This document shows positions 1 to 7,369 of a DNA stretch of 12,294 nt, one piece after another. Below the pieces are notes generated by a model, which saw only the letters and a program-made list of their open reading frames with translations, did no database searches and was not told where the DNA came from. How positions within the stretch are numbered: the first letter of the stretch is position 1; the number at the start of each line of letters is the position of its first letter. The DNA lies in the NCBI GenBank assembly GCA_025353525.1, contig JANXOO010001451.1:1-12294 (forward strand), written 5' to 3'. The position numbers and the translations under genes were made by a program. This stretch comes from Schlesneria sp. GTDB taxonomy: Bacteria; Planctomycetota; Planctomycetia; Planctomycetales; Planctomycetaceae.

Positions 1-186
1 CATCAAGTGGTTCATCAACAAACAATATCCGACACGTCGCATCGGTAATCGCTCGTTGGACTCTCGTATCAGATTGACGAACGCCAAATAGTCGTCAGCT
101 TTATGAAACACATCCGCTCTACCGTTGCCCCGATTGAGGACGTGATAGACATAGTTGCCCTGTGATGCGCGGGATGTTCGTGGCAT
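1..186 (-). CDS. Y1 (IS200-like / REP-associated) transposase, partial, possibly inactive
   Basis: The minus strand reads open for 62 codons from an ATG at 186 to the window edge, so only the N-terminus is visible. The protein contains YHVLNRGNGRADVFHK near residues 14-29 and RLPMRRVGYC near 46-55. These match the N-terminal half of the Y1_Tnp fold of REP-associated tyrosine transposases, single-strand DNA nicking and joining enzymes. In the family the next stretch is normally CLMPNHFHL, where the two histidines of HxH bind the catalytic metal. Here the sequence reads CLLMNHLM, so the second histidine appears to be missing, which suggests an inactivated copy. No ribosome binding site is obvious; the start directly follows a TAG. 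Family assignment is by recognition; inactivity is inferred from the last few codons at the window edge. Confidence 0.8.
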   Translation of the reverse strand, partial: MPRTSRASQGNYVYHVLNRGNGRADVFHKADDYLAFVNLIRESNERLPMRRVGYCLLMNHLM

Positions 187-219
187 CTAAGCAGCATAAT
201 CAATCGTTATTGCATTGTT

Positions 220-238
220 AAGTAGAATGTCCCCTTTG
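220..238 (-). repeat. Putative end motif of the Y1 transposase element
   Basis: On the minus strand this reads CAAAGGGGACATTCTACTT, about 34 bases upstream of the transposase start. A GGGGACATTCTACTT-type string commonly sits beside Y1 transposase genes in planctomycetes and other bacteria, so it may mark the outer end or a recognition site of the element. Only one copy is in the window. The assignment rests on recollection of the family, not on a paired repeat seen here. Confidence 0.4.
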
Positions 239-412
239 TTTTTCCTCTTGGGAGGCGGGATCGCACGACTCAACCTTTATTCGATGACATGCTAACCCTG
301 CTCAAGTACGGCGCGTTGGCTTAATTCATGGTGAAGGATTGCACGCGAGCGAGCCTCGACCTTCGACGCATTCCGACGACGTTGGCCGTTCAGAGTGGGC
401 ATCGGTCTTCGG
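239..412. other. Gap between transposase element and oxidase gene
   Basis: I see no convincing gene here. A plus-strand frame ending in a TAA at about 322-324 encodes a short tail with no plausible start and is not called. The last 70 bases lie just downstream of the multicopper oxidase stop and would hold its terminator, but I see no clear GC-rich hairpin with a T-tract. Confidence 0.4.
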
Positions 413-1960
413 CTATTTGGGCATTTGGTGGCCTTCATGTCCCGTTCCGCCCATGATTTTGTCGTATAATTCCGGCGGTAGAACGCGCAAGACGGTGGTC
501 AGTCCTTCGACCCCCATCGACCAGCCGGGACGCATGCCACGTGCTTCGGGTCGTCCCTCGACTCGGGCCATGCCGTCCATTCCCTCCATCCCGTCATCAT
601 CGGACATTTTCATCTTGCTGTGATCGTGTTCGCCGTCTAGTTTCTCGGACGCCTTTTTCTTCGGCATGTTTTTCATATCCATGCCCTTCATATCCTCGCT
701 CTTGGCGTCCATGCCCTTCATGTCCGTGCCGGGCATCTTCTTGCCTTTGGTTGCGGACATGTCCATACCGAGCATGACTTGAGGATACCCCAGCACTTTG
801 CGTTGCTCAGGCGTGGAATTGTTACGGATCAATGGTCCCGCTTGTGATGTCATCGAATTCATCATGTGGTGGAACATATGGCAGTGTATCACCCAATCGC
901 CTGGATTATTGGCGATGAACTCAACTTCACGCACTTGGGCGACCCCGACCAATACGTTGTTACTCGGATACCAGGCAGTCTCCGGCATACGCCCGCCTTC
1001 CGTCGCCGTGACCCAAAACGTATGCCCATGCAGGTGCAAGGGGTGGTGGTCGATCACGCTAAAGTTCACGAATCGAATCCGCACACGCTCGCCGAGCTTG
1101 CACAACAGTGGTGTTGTCAATGGGCCACAGCGGCCATTAAACGTCAGGTAGTTCCATTCCATCGACAATGTGTCCGGAACGGAGCTATTCGGTCGAATCT
1201 GAAACTCTTGCGCAATGAGAGCGAAATCGCGGTCCAGGAGCGGCTCGTATGGCTTTGCAGGAAGGACGATGAACAGTCCCACCATACCCATCGTCTCTTG
1301 CATCCCTTCGTGCGAGTGGTAGAAAAATGTCCCTTCCTGGTGAACCGTTAACTCGTAAACGAACTGCTGCCCCGGTTTGATCGAGTCTTGCACCACGTAG
1401 GGAACACCATCCATGTCGTTCGGCAATTCCAACCCGTGCAAATGTAAAGTGGTCGGCTCGGGCAGTTTGTTATGAAGGACGATTCGAACTCGGTCGCCCT
1501 GATTGATGACAATGGTCGGTCCAGGCATGTCTCCGTTATAGCCGTAGGTGTCCATCCACAATCCAGGCAGGATCTCCCGGCGAACGGGTTCCGCTGTCAG
1601 ATGAAACTCTTTGGCACCATCGACTTCTTCCCAGGGCAGCATCTTTAGGTCGGGAGTGAGAATTGGAACTTGTGGCAAATCGGCATTCCGCAGCCCCGGC
1701 ACCGTTTTGCCGCGATCGGTTGGACTTCCGACCGGTCCACCCAAGCCAGGCCGCGTGCGGGGATACTCGCTCGCATCGCCGACGGCTGCACCATGCTGGT
1801 GCATCTCGTGGTCGGCTTTAGGCGGCTTGTCGATTTCGCCATCCGCTTCGTGTCCAGTGTGCTTTTCTTGCGCGTGTCCCAGTGCCGATCCCGCAACGAA
1901 AAATCCTGCTGCGGTCGCACCTTTGACGAGAAAATTTCGGCGATCTTCGGAATTGGGCAT
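413..1960 (-). CDS. Two-domain multicopper oxidase, Tat-exported, with Met-rich C-terminal tail
   Basis: Periplasmic copper oxidase of 515 residues, likely oxidising Cu(I) to the less toxic Cu(II) with O2 as acceptor. The N-terminus has a twin-arginine signal (EDRRNFLVKG at 5-14, then a hydrophobic stretch ending near AHA/AQE). A His-rich linker (residues 34-56) follows. Copper ligands are HLHG 173-176, HSH 215-217, HHPLHLHGH 305-313 and HCHxxxHxxxxM 359-370. Only about 90 residues separate HSH from HPLHLHG, too few for a middle cupredoxin domain, so this is a two-domain enzyme with the type 1 site (C360, H365, M370) in domain 2. Residues 394-464 are Met-rich with repeated GMDM/DMKGM units, as in copper-binding CopA/PcoA tails. 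The start has GGAG six bases upstream. It is last in the leftward block, 76 bases after the TolC-type gene. Oxidase class is firm; the exact substrate is inferred. Confidence 0.93.
   Translation of the reverse strand: MPNSEDRRNFLVKGATAAGFFVAGSALGHAQEKHTGHEADGEIDKPPKADHEMHQHGAAVGDASEYPRTRPGLGGPVGSPTDRGKTVPGLRNADLPQVPILTPDLKMLPWEEVDGAKEFHLTAEPVRREILPGLWMDTYGYNGDMPGPTIVINQGDRVRIVLHNKLPEPTTLHLHGLELPNDMDGVPYVVQDSIKPGQQFVYELTVHQEGTFFYHSHEGMQETMGMVGLFIVLPAKPYEPLLDRDFALIAQEFQIRPNSSVPDTLSMEWNYLTFNGRCGPLTTPLLCKLGERVRIRFVNFSVIDHHPLHLHGHTFWVTATEGGRMPETAWYPSNNVLVGVAQVREVEFIANNPGDWVIHCHMFHHMMNSMTSQAGPLIRNNSTPEQRKVLGYPQVMLGMDMSATKGKKMPGTDMKGMDAKSEDMKGMDMKNMPKKKASEKLDGEHDHSKMKMSDDDGMEGMDGMARVEGRPEARGMRPGWSMGVEGLTTVLRVLPPELYDKIMGGTGHEGHQMPK
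680..726. repeat. Imperfect 30-base direct repeat coding for DMKGM units
   Basis: The block TCCATGCCCTTCATRTCC occurs twice, 30 bases apart, inside the oxidase gene. Read on the minus strand it encodes DMKGM twice. It forms part of the Met-rich copper-binding tail and probably arose by local duplication. Confidence 0.6.
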
Positions 1961-2036
1961 ATTATTCTCCAGGCGGGATATCTCAGCTGGAATGTGACAT
2001 TTTCGATTTCAGCTTTAGATCAGCACCAATACAATT

Positions 2037-3539
2037 CTAGCGCGGCTTAGGCGTGGCGTCGATGTGGCCGCTGCCGACCGCTGCCGGTGGTTCCGTCAGT
2101 CCTCCCGTCAGCAGCATTCCGCGAATCGCAATATCCGTTTCACGATACGTTTTGAGGCTATCGACAAATTCGGTCTCAAGCGTCATGTGCAAACGCTCCG
2201 CGGCTAACACCTCAACCCACGGTGCCCGCCGATCTTGGTAGCTTTTTCGCAATAGCTTCGATGCCTCGTCGGATTTCGGAAGCATCGTGGCCTGATACTC
2301 TTCAACACGCTGCCATGCGGAGACGTAGGTTCGGTATTGAGCCGCCAATCGCGTTTGCAGTTCCAGTTCCAGCCGCCGTGCATCGGCATGCGCTCGATTG
2401 AGGTCAGCCTGCGCCTGCTGAATCGTGCCTCGATTTTGGTCGAAAAATGGAATCGGCAGCCCGACATTGACTCCAGCCGTCGTACCTCCAGCTTCAAAAT
2501 TCCGACCGACCCTGGCATCGACGAGAATATTGGGAATCGGCTGGACTCGTTCGCGCTCAAGTTGGATTTCATCGTGTCGAATCTTCTGGCAGGCAGCAAC
2601 GAGTTCAGGACTGTTGCTGAGTAACTGCCCGAGAGCCGAGTCGTAATCCAACGGCTCTTGCGGGATTGCGAGGTTATCTTCCAACACTATCGGCGAAAGC
2701 TGAGGGACTCCCACCAAGGCGGCCAGCGTGCGCCATGCCTGTTGAGCGTCATTTTCGGCGTCCCTTAATTTCAACTGATCGCGTCGCAGCTCCACCTCAG
2801 CCTGTAATATGGCCGATGCCGATGTCTGGCCAAGGTTCAACATTTCTTGGTGAGTTTGGACATTGTCTTCGCGATTAGCCACAAACCGTTGGTGAATCTC
2901 GACGACACGCTGCGCGGCGAGTGTGCGATAGAATTGTGCTCGGACGTCATTGAGTACGCGTTGTTGTTGAGCCTGCGAGATGGTCGCCGCAATTTGCGCC
3001 CGCTGCGCCCACTTCGCGCGGCTTAGACGTAACTTGCCGCCGGTGACGATCTCTTGCGAGACATAGCCTCCTTGGGTTTCGCCCGCCGTGCCATTAACAC
3101 CAATCTGTTCACTCGTGTATCCGACCACCGGATTGAATGGCAATCCCGCTTGATAGGCTGCTCCTTGCTCTCCCTGGAGCTGTGCGTTGGCTTGGGCGAG
3201 TGTGGGATTGTTGGCCATTGCCATCGCCTCCAGTTGCTCCAATGTCAGTGCAGCCTGTTCCTCGCTCTTATCGAGCAGTGGGATCGTCGGTTCGCCATTC
3301 ACGTGAGGCGGCGGAACCTCCTCTCGATGGGCAACCAATTGGGTCTGCTCTGCGGAGGTCGACGCGGGTCGACTTACAGGCTTATGAGCAGACGTGGGCA
3401 AGTTCGTCGATTTCTCTGCTAGCGGAGCCGCTCTGGTGGTCGCACGCTGTGTCCGCAAAGTTGCGCGAGATGGTGCTGTCGCGCATCCGCTGATAGCGAA
3501 CGCGGAAAGAATTACGGTCGTGACGAGCTTTCGATTCAT
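2037..3539 (-). CDS. TolC/CusC-family outer membrane efflux lipoprotein
   Basis: Outer-membrane channel of a tripartite metal efflux pump. From this start the protein has 500 residues: a lipoprotein signal (VTTVILSAFAISGC, lipidated C19), a Pro/Thr/Ala-rich linker to about residue 95, then two outer-membrane efflux (OEP) repeats at roughly 98-280 and 300-478. Family landmarks are NNPTLAQA at 110-117, QEIVTGGKL at 162-170, LPIPFFDQNRGTI at 361-373 and MLLTGGL near 475-481. These match the CzcC/CusC branch. Start choice is uncertain. An in-frame ATG at 3650 has a much better GGGAG site five bases upstream and lies in a segment shared with the neighbouring TolC gene, but it would put 55 residues before the lipid cysteine. 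The 3539 ATG has only a weak GAAGA-like site. It lies in the same direction as the second TolC gene and the oxidase and was probably co-transcribed with the oxidase. Confidence 0.9.
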   Translation of the reverse strand: MNRKLVTTVILSAFAISGCATAPSRATLRTQRATTRAAPLAEKSTNLPTSAHKPVSRPASTSAEQTQLVAHREEVPPPHVNGEPTIPLLDKSEEQAALTLEQLEAMAMANNPTLAQANAQLQGEQGAAYQAGLPFNPVVGYTSEQIGVNGTAGETQGGYVSQEIVTGGKLRLSRAKWAQRAQIAATISQAQQQRVLNDVRAQFYRTLAAQRVVEIHQRFVANREDNVQTHQEMLNLGQTSASAILQAEVELRRDQLKLRDAENDAQQAWRTLAALVGVPQLSPIVLEDNLAIPQEPLDYDSALGQLLSNSPELVAACQKIRHDEIQLERERVQPIPNILVDARVGRNFEAGGTTAGVNVGLPIPFFDQNRGTIQQAQADLNRAHADARRLELELQTRLAAQYRTYVSAWQRVEEYQATMLPKSDEASKLLRKSYQDRRAPWVEVLAAERLHMTLETEFVDSLKTYRETDIAIRGMLLTGGLTEPPAAVGSGHIDATPKPR

Positions 3540-3624
3540 GTTGATCTTCGACCATTCGCGTAACGCGAAGCGAAACATCAAAACGAAGGCTCGGACAAGA
3601 AATGGAGATGAAAAATCGGATTTA

Positions 3625-3675
3625 GACTTACGGTCGGCACGAGGGCGCATGGCGACTCCCATCCTTGGTGTCGTT
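3625..3675 (-). repeat. Start-region repeat, copy A (ahead of TolC-type gene 1)
   Basis: This 51-base segment matches 5469-5519 at 49 of 51 positions. On the minus strand it contains a GGGAG ribosome binding site, an ATG at 3650 and the first codons MRPRADRKSK. The two mismatches change GGGAG to GGAAG and one base near the end. Similarity continues at a lower level upstream to about 3773. The high identity compared with the diverged genes behind it points to recent copying or strong constraint. Confidence 0.85.
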
Positions 3676-3740
3676 GAACTTGATAACCAATGCGCTCCCA
3701 GGACAATAGATCGGATCGTAAAACAGCCGCTCTGGTGCAT

Positions 3741-4042
3741 TTCCTGCGTTTAATGACTATTCGCTACAATCGGCATGGGTGAGGCCACAATTGTCAATGC
3801 GGCATCAACCTAATCCCGGCGGGATGCGAAAACCGCCGAATCTTGCAGTACTTTCGAAGAATAGCCGCGAACACCGAGCGCGAAATACAACCAATTGTTG
3901 GTTTCTGATTTCTCCGAACAGGAATTGCTTTGAACACAACTCCTGTTGAAATCAGTTTGTCCGTTCCTTTTAACTCAACTCTCCGACTTCCCCCATGATC
4001 CCGTTTAATGAAACCCAAATCGAGAATGGCGTTGATGCTTGG
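3741..4042. other. Intergenic region between the two TolC-type genes
   Basis: The right-hand end of this 302-base gap follows the stop of TolC-type gene 2. The left-hand end (to about 3773) is the upstream part of the duplicated leader of TolC-type gene 1. In between I see no supported gene: the longest minus-strand frame (3794-4018) starts with TTG, lacks a Shine-Dalgarno site and resembles nothing I know. No strong terminator hairpin is visible. Confidence 0.5.
3762..3773 (-). promoter_or_regulatory. Conserved upstream box, copy A
   Basis: The minus strand reads CCGATTGTAGCG. The identical 12-mer lies at 5605-5616, in both cases 86-87 bases beyond the 51-base start-region repeat. Constant spacing suggests a promoter element or operator for the two TolC-type genes. 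I cannot pair it with a clear -10 hexamer, and it is not a palindrome, so its nature is inferred. Confidence 0.4.
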
Positions 4043-5494
4043 CTATTTTTGTAGAGCGGCTGGTAGAGGACGGCCAGATTGACCTTCTTGCAACTGATTC
4101 AAGATCGACCGTCGTTGATTCCCACCCGGTTGGTTCTGAAGAGCGGTGCCCAGTTCAGCCGGGTTCAGTCCTCCAGTCAGCAATAGCCCGTCAATTTCGG
4201 TGGAGACCTTCCGCAATTCCATCCAAGCATCGATATAGGCGACGTTTGTTTCAACATAAGTCTTCTGGGCGGTGAGGACTTGAAGATAACTGACTTCGCC
4301 GGATCGGTACGACGCAATCGCCAATTTTAGACTTTCTTCAGCATCGGGGAGTATCTCCGCCCGGAGTTCTTCAACCTGAGCGCGGGCGACGTGGTAGCGT
4401 CGGAAGCTTTCAGCAAGCAGATCTCTGAGAGCTAAGCGTGTTCGTTCGATCTCTGAAGTTGCTTCGCGTGTTTCCGCCGCCGCCCGATAGATGTTGCCTT
4501 GATTCCGATTGATCAAAGGAATTGGCATCGATACGAGTGTGCTGACGGTCGAGAATTGTTGAACTTGGTCGCGCTCGGCGACGATTTGGACATTCACGTT
4601 CGGGAGGGCATTTGCCTGCTCCAATCGGAATTGATTTTGAAAATGCTGTGCTCGGGCCTCGGCAGCCTTGATTAAGGGGCTGCCTGTTACCAGAGCCTCC
4701 CAGCTTGAGTCCCAATCGAGATTTGGGATCTCGCCAATGAGTTCGCCATCCATTGGAGCCCATGCCAGATCATAACAACCGACGACGTTCAGCAATTGCT
4801 TCCAAGCGGCATCCAACCGTGCTTGAGTCTCACGTTGCGAAAGGCCAACGGTCTTGAGTTGAATTCTCGCTTGGAGCACATCGGTTTTGGGAACTTGCTT
4901 CCCCGCGTACTGCTTTTCCGTGACTTCGAAGCCTCGTTGAGCAGTTCGCAAAAGCTTATCGGTCAGTCGTAAAGACTCCTGAGCACCCAGAACGTCGAGA
5001 TAACGTAATTGCACGTCATTCATGACTCGTTTGGTCTGAGCCTGATAGTTCCAGTTGCCTCGCTCGACCTCCCATCCTTCTGCGCGACGCGCTTTCTCAA
5101 TCTTCTTCCCGGTGACGATTTCTTGGCCAAAGAATGCACCCGTGGTACGAGTTGCTCCAGAGCGATCCCCGTCTGTTCGAATGTACCCAAGTTGGGGGTT
5201 TGGATAAAGTGTTGCTTGCCTCTGAACACCACGTGCCATGTCAACGGCGGCAGCCGCTTGGATCAGCGTTGGATTGTTCCGAAGTGCCAGATCTTGAAGC
5301 GATTCCAGCTTCCAAGTCGCCATAGAGTCAGCAGCCGGACGTGGCAGCGGATCGTCGTCCGCCAAAACTTGACTCCACGAGCCAGCGACCAAAACCATTG
5401 AAGTTGCAATTATCCATCCAAGGAAAGCGGATTCTTGGATTCGAAAAAGAGCCGAAAGGAAAGATTTCGACTCACGGTCGGCACGAGGGCGCAT
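4043..5494 (-). CDS. TolC/CusC-family outer membrane efflux protein (second copy)
   Basis: Outer-membrane efflux channel of 483 residues from the chosen ATG. The start at 5494 has GGAAG five bases upstream; in-frame ATGs at 5506 and 5533 are alternatives with poorer sites. A Sec signal peptide runs to about residue 45 (LGWIIATSMVLVAG, then SQVLA before DDD), with no lipobox, unlike its neighbour. Two OEP repeats follow, near residues 60-250 and 255-442. Landmarks are NNPTLIQA at 73-80, GQEIVTGKK at 123-131, MPIPLINRNQGNI at 323-335 and GLLLTGGLNP at 436-445. The C-terminal 35 residues are Gln/Pro-rich and lack a family match I recognise. It shares the QEIVTG and LLTGGL landmarks with the downstream TolC-type gene, but the bodies are clearly diverged. 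It probably begins the leftward transcription unit. Confidence 0.92.
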   Translation of the reverse strand: MRPRADRESKSFLSALFRIQESAFLGWIIATSMVLVAGSWSQVLADDDPLPRPAADSMATWKLESLQDLALRNNPTLIQAAAAVDMARGVQRQATLYPNPQLGYIRTDGDRSGATRTTGAFFGQEIVTGKKIEKARRAEGWEVERGNWNYQAQTKRVMNDVQLRYLDVLGAQESLRLTDKLLRTAQRGFEVTEKQYAGKQVPKTDVLQARIQLKTVGLSQRETQARLDAAWKQLLNVVGCYDLAWAPMDGELIGEIPNLDWDSSWEALVTGSPLIKAAEARAQHFQNQFRLEQANALPNVNVQIVAERDQVQQFSTVSTLVSMPIPLINRNQGNIYRAAAETREATSEIERTRLALRDLLAESFRRYHVARAQVEELRAEILPDAEESLKLAIASYRSGEVSYLQVLTAQKTYVETNVAYIDAWMELRKVSTEIDGLLLTGGLNPAELGTALQNQPGGNQRRSILNQLQEGQSGRPLPAALQK

Positions 5495-5519
5495 GGCGAC
5501 TTCCATCCTTGGTGTCGTT
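5469..5519 (-). repeat. Start-region repeat, copy B (ahead of TolC-type gene 2)
   Basis: Partner of 3625-3675 (49 of 51 identical). It carries the GGAAG ribosome binding site, the ATG at 5494 and the codons for MRPRADRESK. Weaker similarity continues upstream to about 5616. Confidence 0.85.
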
Positions 5520-5854
5520 AAATTGAAAACCACTGCGCTCCCGAGGATTCAAATCGAACCGTAAAGTGGCAGCTCTGCTGCATTTTCTGCCTTCATGGAC
5601 TGCCCGCTACAATCGGAACGTTCCAGCGGAAGTAAACGAGAACGTGGTCTGACACGCACAAAAATGGCCGGACTTGGTGGGGCGCGGAAGAATAATTCAG
5701 AGCGATGGCGAAGAATTGCCCGCATTTCGCCGCAACAGCACGTATGCAACAAGAGAGCACAACATCACCGCGAAACTGGGGTTGTCCTATTTCGCGAGCA
5801 AACCTAAACTTTGTTTGGTTGCTGTTCTTGGGACTACTCGGCGAAAATCGTCAA
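5520..5854. other. Divergent intergenic region
   Basis: This 335-base stretch separates the leftward TolC gene from the rightward metal-binding block. It must hold the promoters of both directions unless the rightward block is driven from further away. The left third is the duplicated leader with its conserved box. In the right part the frame of the 14-Cys protein stays open back to 5705, but that extension does not look like a signal peptide. I see no palindromic CopY-type, CueR-type or CsoR-type operator that I would defend. Confidence 0.45.
5605..5616 (-). promoter_or_regulatory. Conserved upstream box, copy B
   Basis: Minus-strand CCGATTGTAGCG, identical to 3762-3773 and at matching distance from the start codon (about 111 bases). 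Likely part of the promoter or operator for the leftward block; inferred from conservation alone. Confidence 0.4.
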
Positions 5855-6274
5855 ATGCAACGACTGGTACTGACACCACTGCTCATCATCGCGATGCTCT
5901 TCGGGCAATCGGTTTGTTGCTGCACGCTCAGGCTATTCGTGATTGGTTCGACAATCGGAAGTCAATCGACAGAAAGTTCCTGCTGTTGCACCGAATCTGG
6001 GAACACTGACTTTAAATGTCCCCACCGGTCGAAGGATTCTGGTCACAAGTGTCCTTGCAAGAATGGCAAAACCATTTCGGCAAGGCTGAATAGCGATCAG
6101 TCGTTACCATCGACTCAAATGTCCGATTGGTGCCGTACTGCCTGTCAATGTGAATCATGCACAGAGCGTTTATCTGTAGCACTCGTGCCAACTCCTGATC
6201 ACTTTGATTCTTCCGCCTTCCCGCATCTCGACCGCGCCGGGATTTTGCGCGCTGTGAACTCGATGCGCTGTTGA
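5855..6274 (+). CDS. Small exported cysteine-rich protein, candidate metal-binding
   Basis: I do not recognise a named family. From the ATG at 5855 the product is 139 residues with 14 cysteines (21-23, 43-45, 55, 66, 68, 93, 97, 99, 102, 139). These include two CCC triplets and the clusters KCPC (65-68) and CQCESC (97-102). Residues 1-19 (MQRLVLTPLLIIAMLFGQS) look like a signal peptide, placing the cysteines in the periplasm or on a membrane. V20 before C21 does not fit a lipobox. The frame is open upstream to an ATG at 5705, but that extension gives no better signal, so 5855 is preferred although its ribosome binding site is weak. It heads the rightward block of metal-binding proteins, which suggests Cu(I) or Ag(I) sequestration; that role is inference. 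The C-terminal third (SVALVPTPDHF onward) has little cysteine and no recognisable motif. Confidence 0.65.
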   Translation: MQRLVLTPLLIIAMLFGQSVCCCTLRLFVIGSTIGSQSTESSCCCTESGNTDFKCPHRSKDSGHKCPCKNGKTISARLNSDQSLPSTQMSDWCRTACQCESCTERLSVALVPTPDHFDSSAFPHLDRAGILRAVNSMRC

Positions 6275-6433
6275 TTTCTTTTACCCCGAGAAGTTCCTCT
6301 GCTGATACAGAGTGAAGCTTCCGGTGGTTCTCGTTTGAGATGGTCTCTGAACCTCAGTGGATCAGTACCTCCAATTGCTCAATCTTGATCGCTCGGAGTA
6401 CGTACGCGGTCATCAACTTCTTGGAGAAATTCG

Positions 6434-7363
6434 ATGTTGCGTTTACGAAAGGTGATCGCCTGCGCGGTCGTCAGTTTGGTCTTTGGGGCCGTGTTCATTG
6501 TGTCTGGATGCAACAATGTGTCCCCGCATACTGTTCCTGAGCAGTCATCAAAATCGAAGTCAACTGACACCCGCGCTGGGGCGGAATCCGGGAGGGAGGT
6601 AAAGTCCGGTCTTCCTTCTATTGGCCGTGATCAGAATAAAGCCGATTCGGTCGTTGAAGCGGAACATCCGCATAAGCCTGGATCACACGGCGGAATCATC
6701 ATTCCCATTGGAACGGACAGCTATCATGCTGAGGCGGTAATCGAAAAAGGAGGGGATTTCCGCCTGATGACCCTGGGCAAGGATGAATCGCGGATTCAGG
6801 AAGTCGATGTCCAGACAATCAAAGCGTATGTGAAAGTCATCGGCCAGCCGGATGCGACTCCGGTCGAATTGTCCGCGATTCCTCAAGATGGTGATGCCTC
6901 TGGTAAAACATCACAATTCGTTGGGCAGTTGCCGGAGGATGCGAAAGGGAAGCCCCTCGAAGTCACGATCCCAAACATTCGCATCAATGGCGAACGGTTT
7001 CGTATTGGCTTCTCGACAGCTCCAACGCCTCATCAGGAAGACATGCCTGCTGGCCTTCCCGCTGCCGAAGAACACGCCCTGTATTTCATGCCGCACGGCA
7101 AGTATACCGACGCCGATATTGAAGCCAACGGCCGCATGACTGCCTCGCAGAAGTTCAAGGGTGTGCTGTCGTCACACAATATGAAGCCCAAACCCGGTGA
7201 TCGGATTTGTCCGGTCACGCTCACCAAGGCGAATCCCAAATTCACATGGACAGTTGACGGAAAACCCTACGAGTTTTGTTGTCCGCCATGCGTCGATGAA
7301 TTCGTGAAGATGGCAAAAGAGCAACCGGACGAAATCAAACTGCCCGATACTTACATCAAGTAA
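6434..7363 (+). CDS. Metal-binding lipoprotein with C-terminal TRASH/YHS-like domain
   Basis: Envelope lipoprotein of 309 residues. The signal ends in a lipobox (FIVSGC, lipidated C26), then comes a Ser/Lys-rich linker to about 75. Residues 77-195 form a domain opening with HPHKPGSHGG and YHAEAV, a pattern seen in proteins encoded beside RND metal pumps. A Pro-rich linker and a YFMPHGKYTDADIEANG segment (217-233), a possible degenerate heavy-metal-binding unit, follow. Residues 255-303 are a TRASH/YHS-like zinc-ribbon-type module with C259, C282, C283 and C286 (CPVT, then FCCPPC) as likely metal ligands. The start has GGAG seven bases upstream. The next gene begins 52 bases later. Role as metal sensor, buffer or donor to the pump is inferred from domains and neighbours. 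Confidence 0.85.
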   Translation: MLRLRKVIACAVVSLVFGAVFIVSGCNNVSPHTVPEQSSKSKSTDTRAGAESGREVKSGLPSIGRDQNKADSVVEAEHPHKPGSHGGIIIPIGTDSYHAEAVIEKGGDFRLMTLGKDESRIQEVDVQTIKAYVKVIGQPDATPVELSAIPQDGDASGKTSQFVGQLPEDAKGKPLEVTIPNIRINGERFRIGFSTAPTPHQEDMPAGLPAAEEHALYFMPHGKYTDADIEANGRMTASQKFKGVLSSHNMKPKPGDRICPVTLTKANPKFTWTVDGKPYEFCCPPCVDEFVKMAKEQPDEIKLPDTYIK

Positions 7364-7369
7364 CCCTCT

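Noticed and set aside
239..324. Plus-strand frame ending PLFDDMLTLLKYGALA, considered as a gene remnant
   Set aside because: Fewer than 35 codons, no start and no family I recognise; could be chance.
866..1351. 161-codon plus-strand frame opposite the oxidase gene
   Set aside because: It lies fully antisense to strong cupredoxin copper motifs, has no good ribosome binding site and no recognisable domain.
3762..3773. CTACAAT considered as a CopY/BlaI-type operator (TACAnnTGTA)
   Set aside because: Only one half-site (TACA) is present; the TGTA partner is absent at the right spacing in both copies.
3794..4018. 74-codon minus-strand frame between the TolC-type genes
   Set aside because: It begins with TTG, lacks a Shine-Dalgarno site and shows no domain or signal.
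5674..6009. 111-codon plus-strand frame overlapping the 14-Cys gene
   Set aside because: Different frame, no signal peptide or domain, ends inside a better supported gene.
6398..6405. GTACGTAC palindrome upstream of the 6434 gene, considered as an operator
   Set aside because: Only eight bases, single occurrence, no known match.
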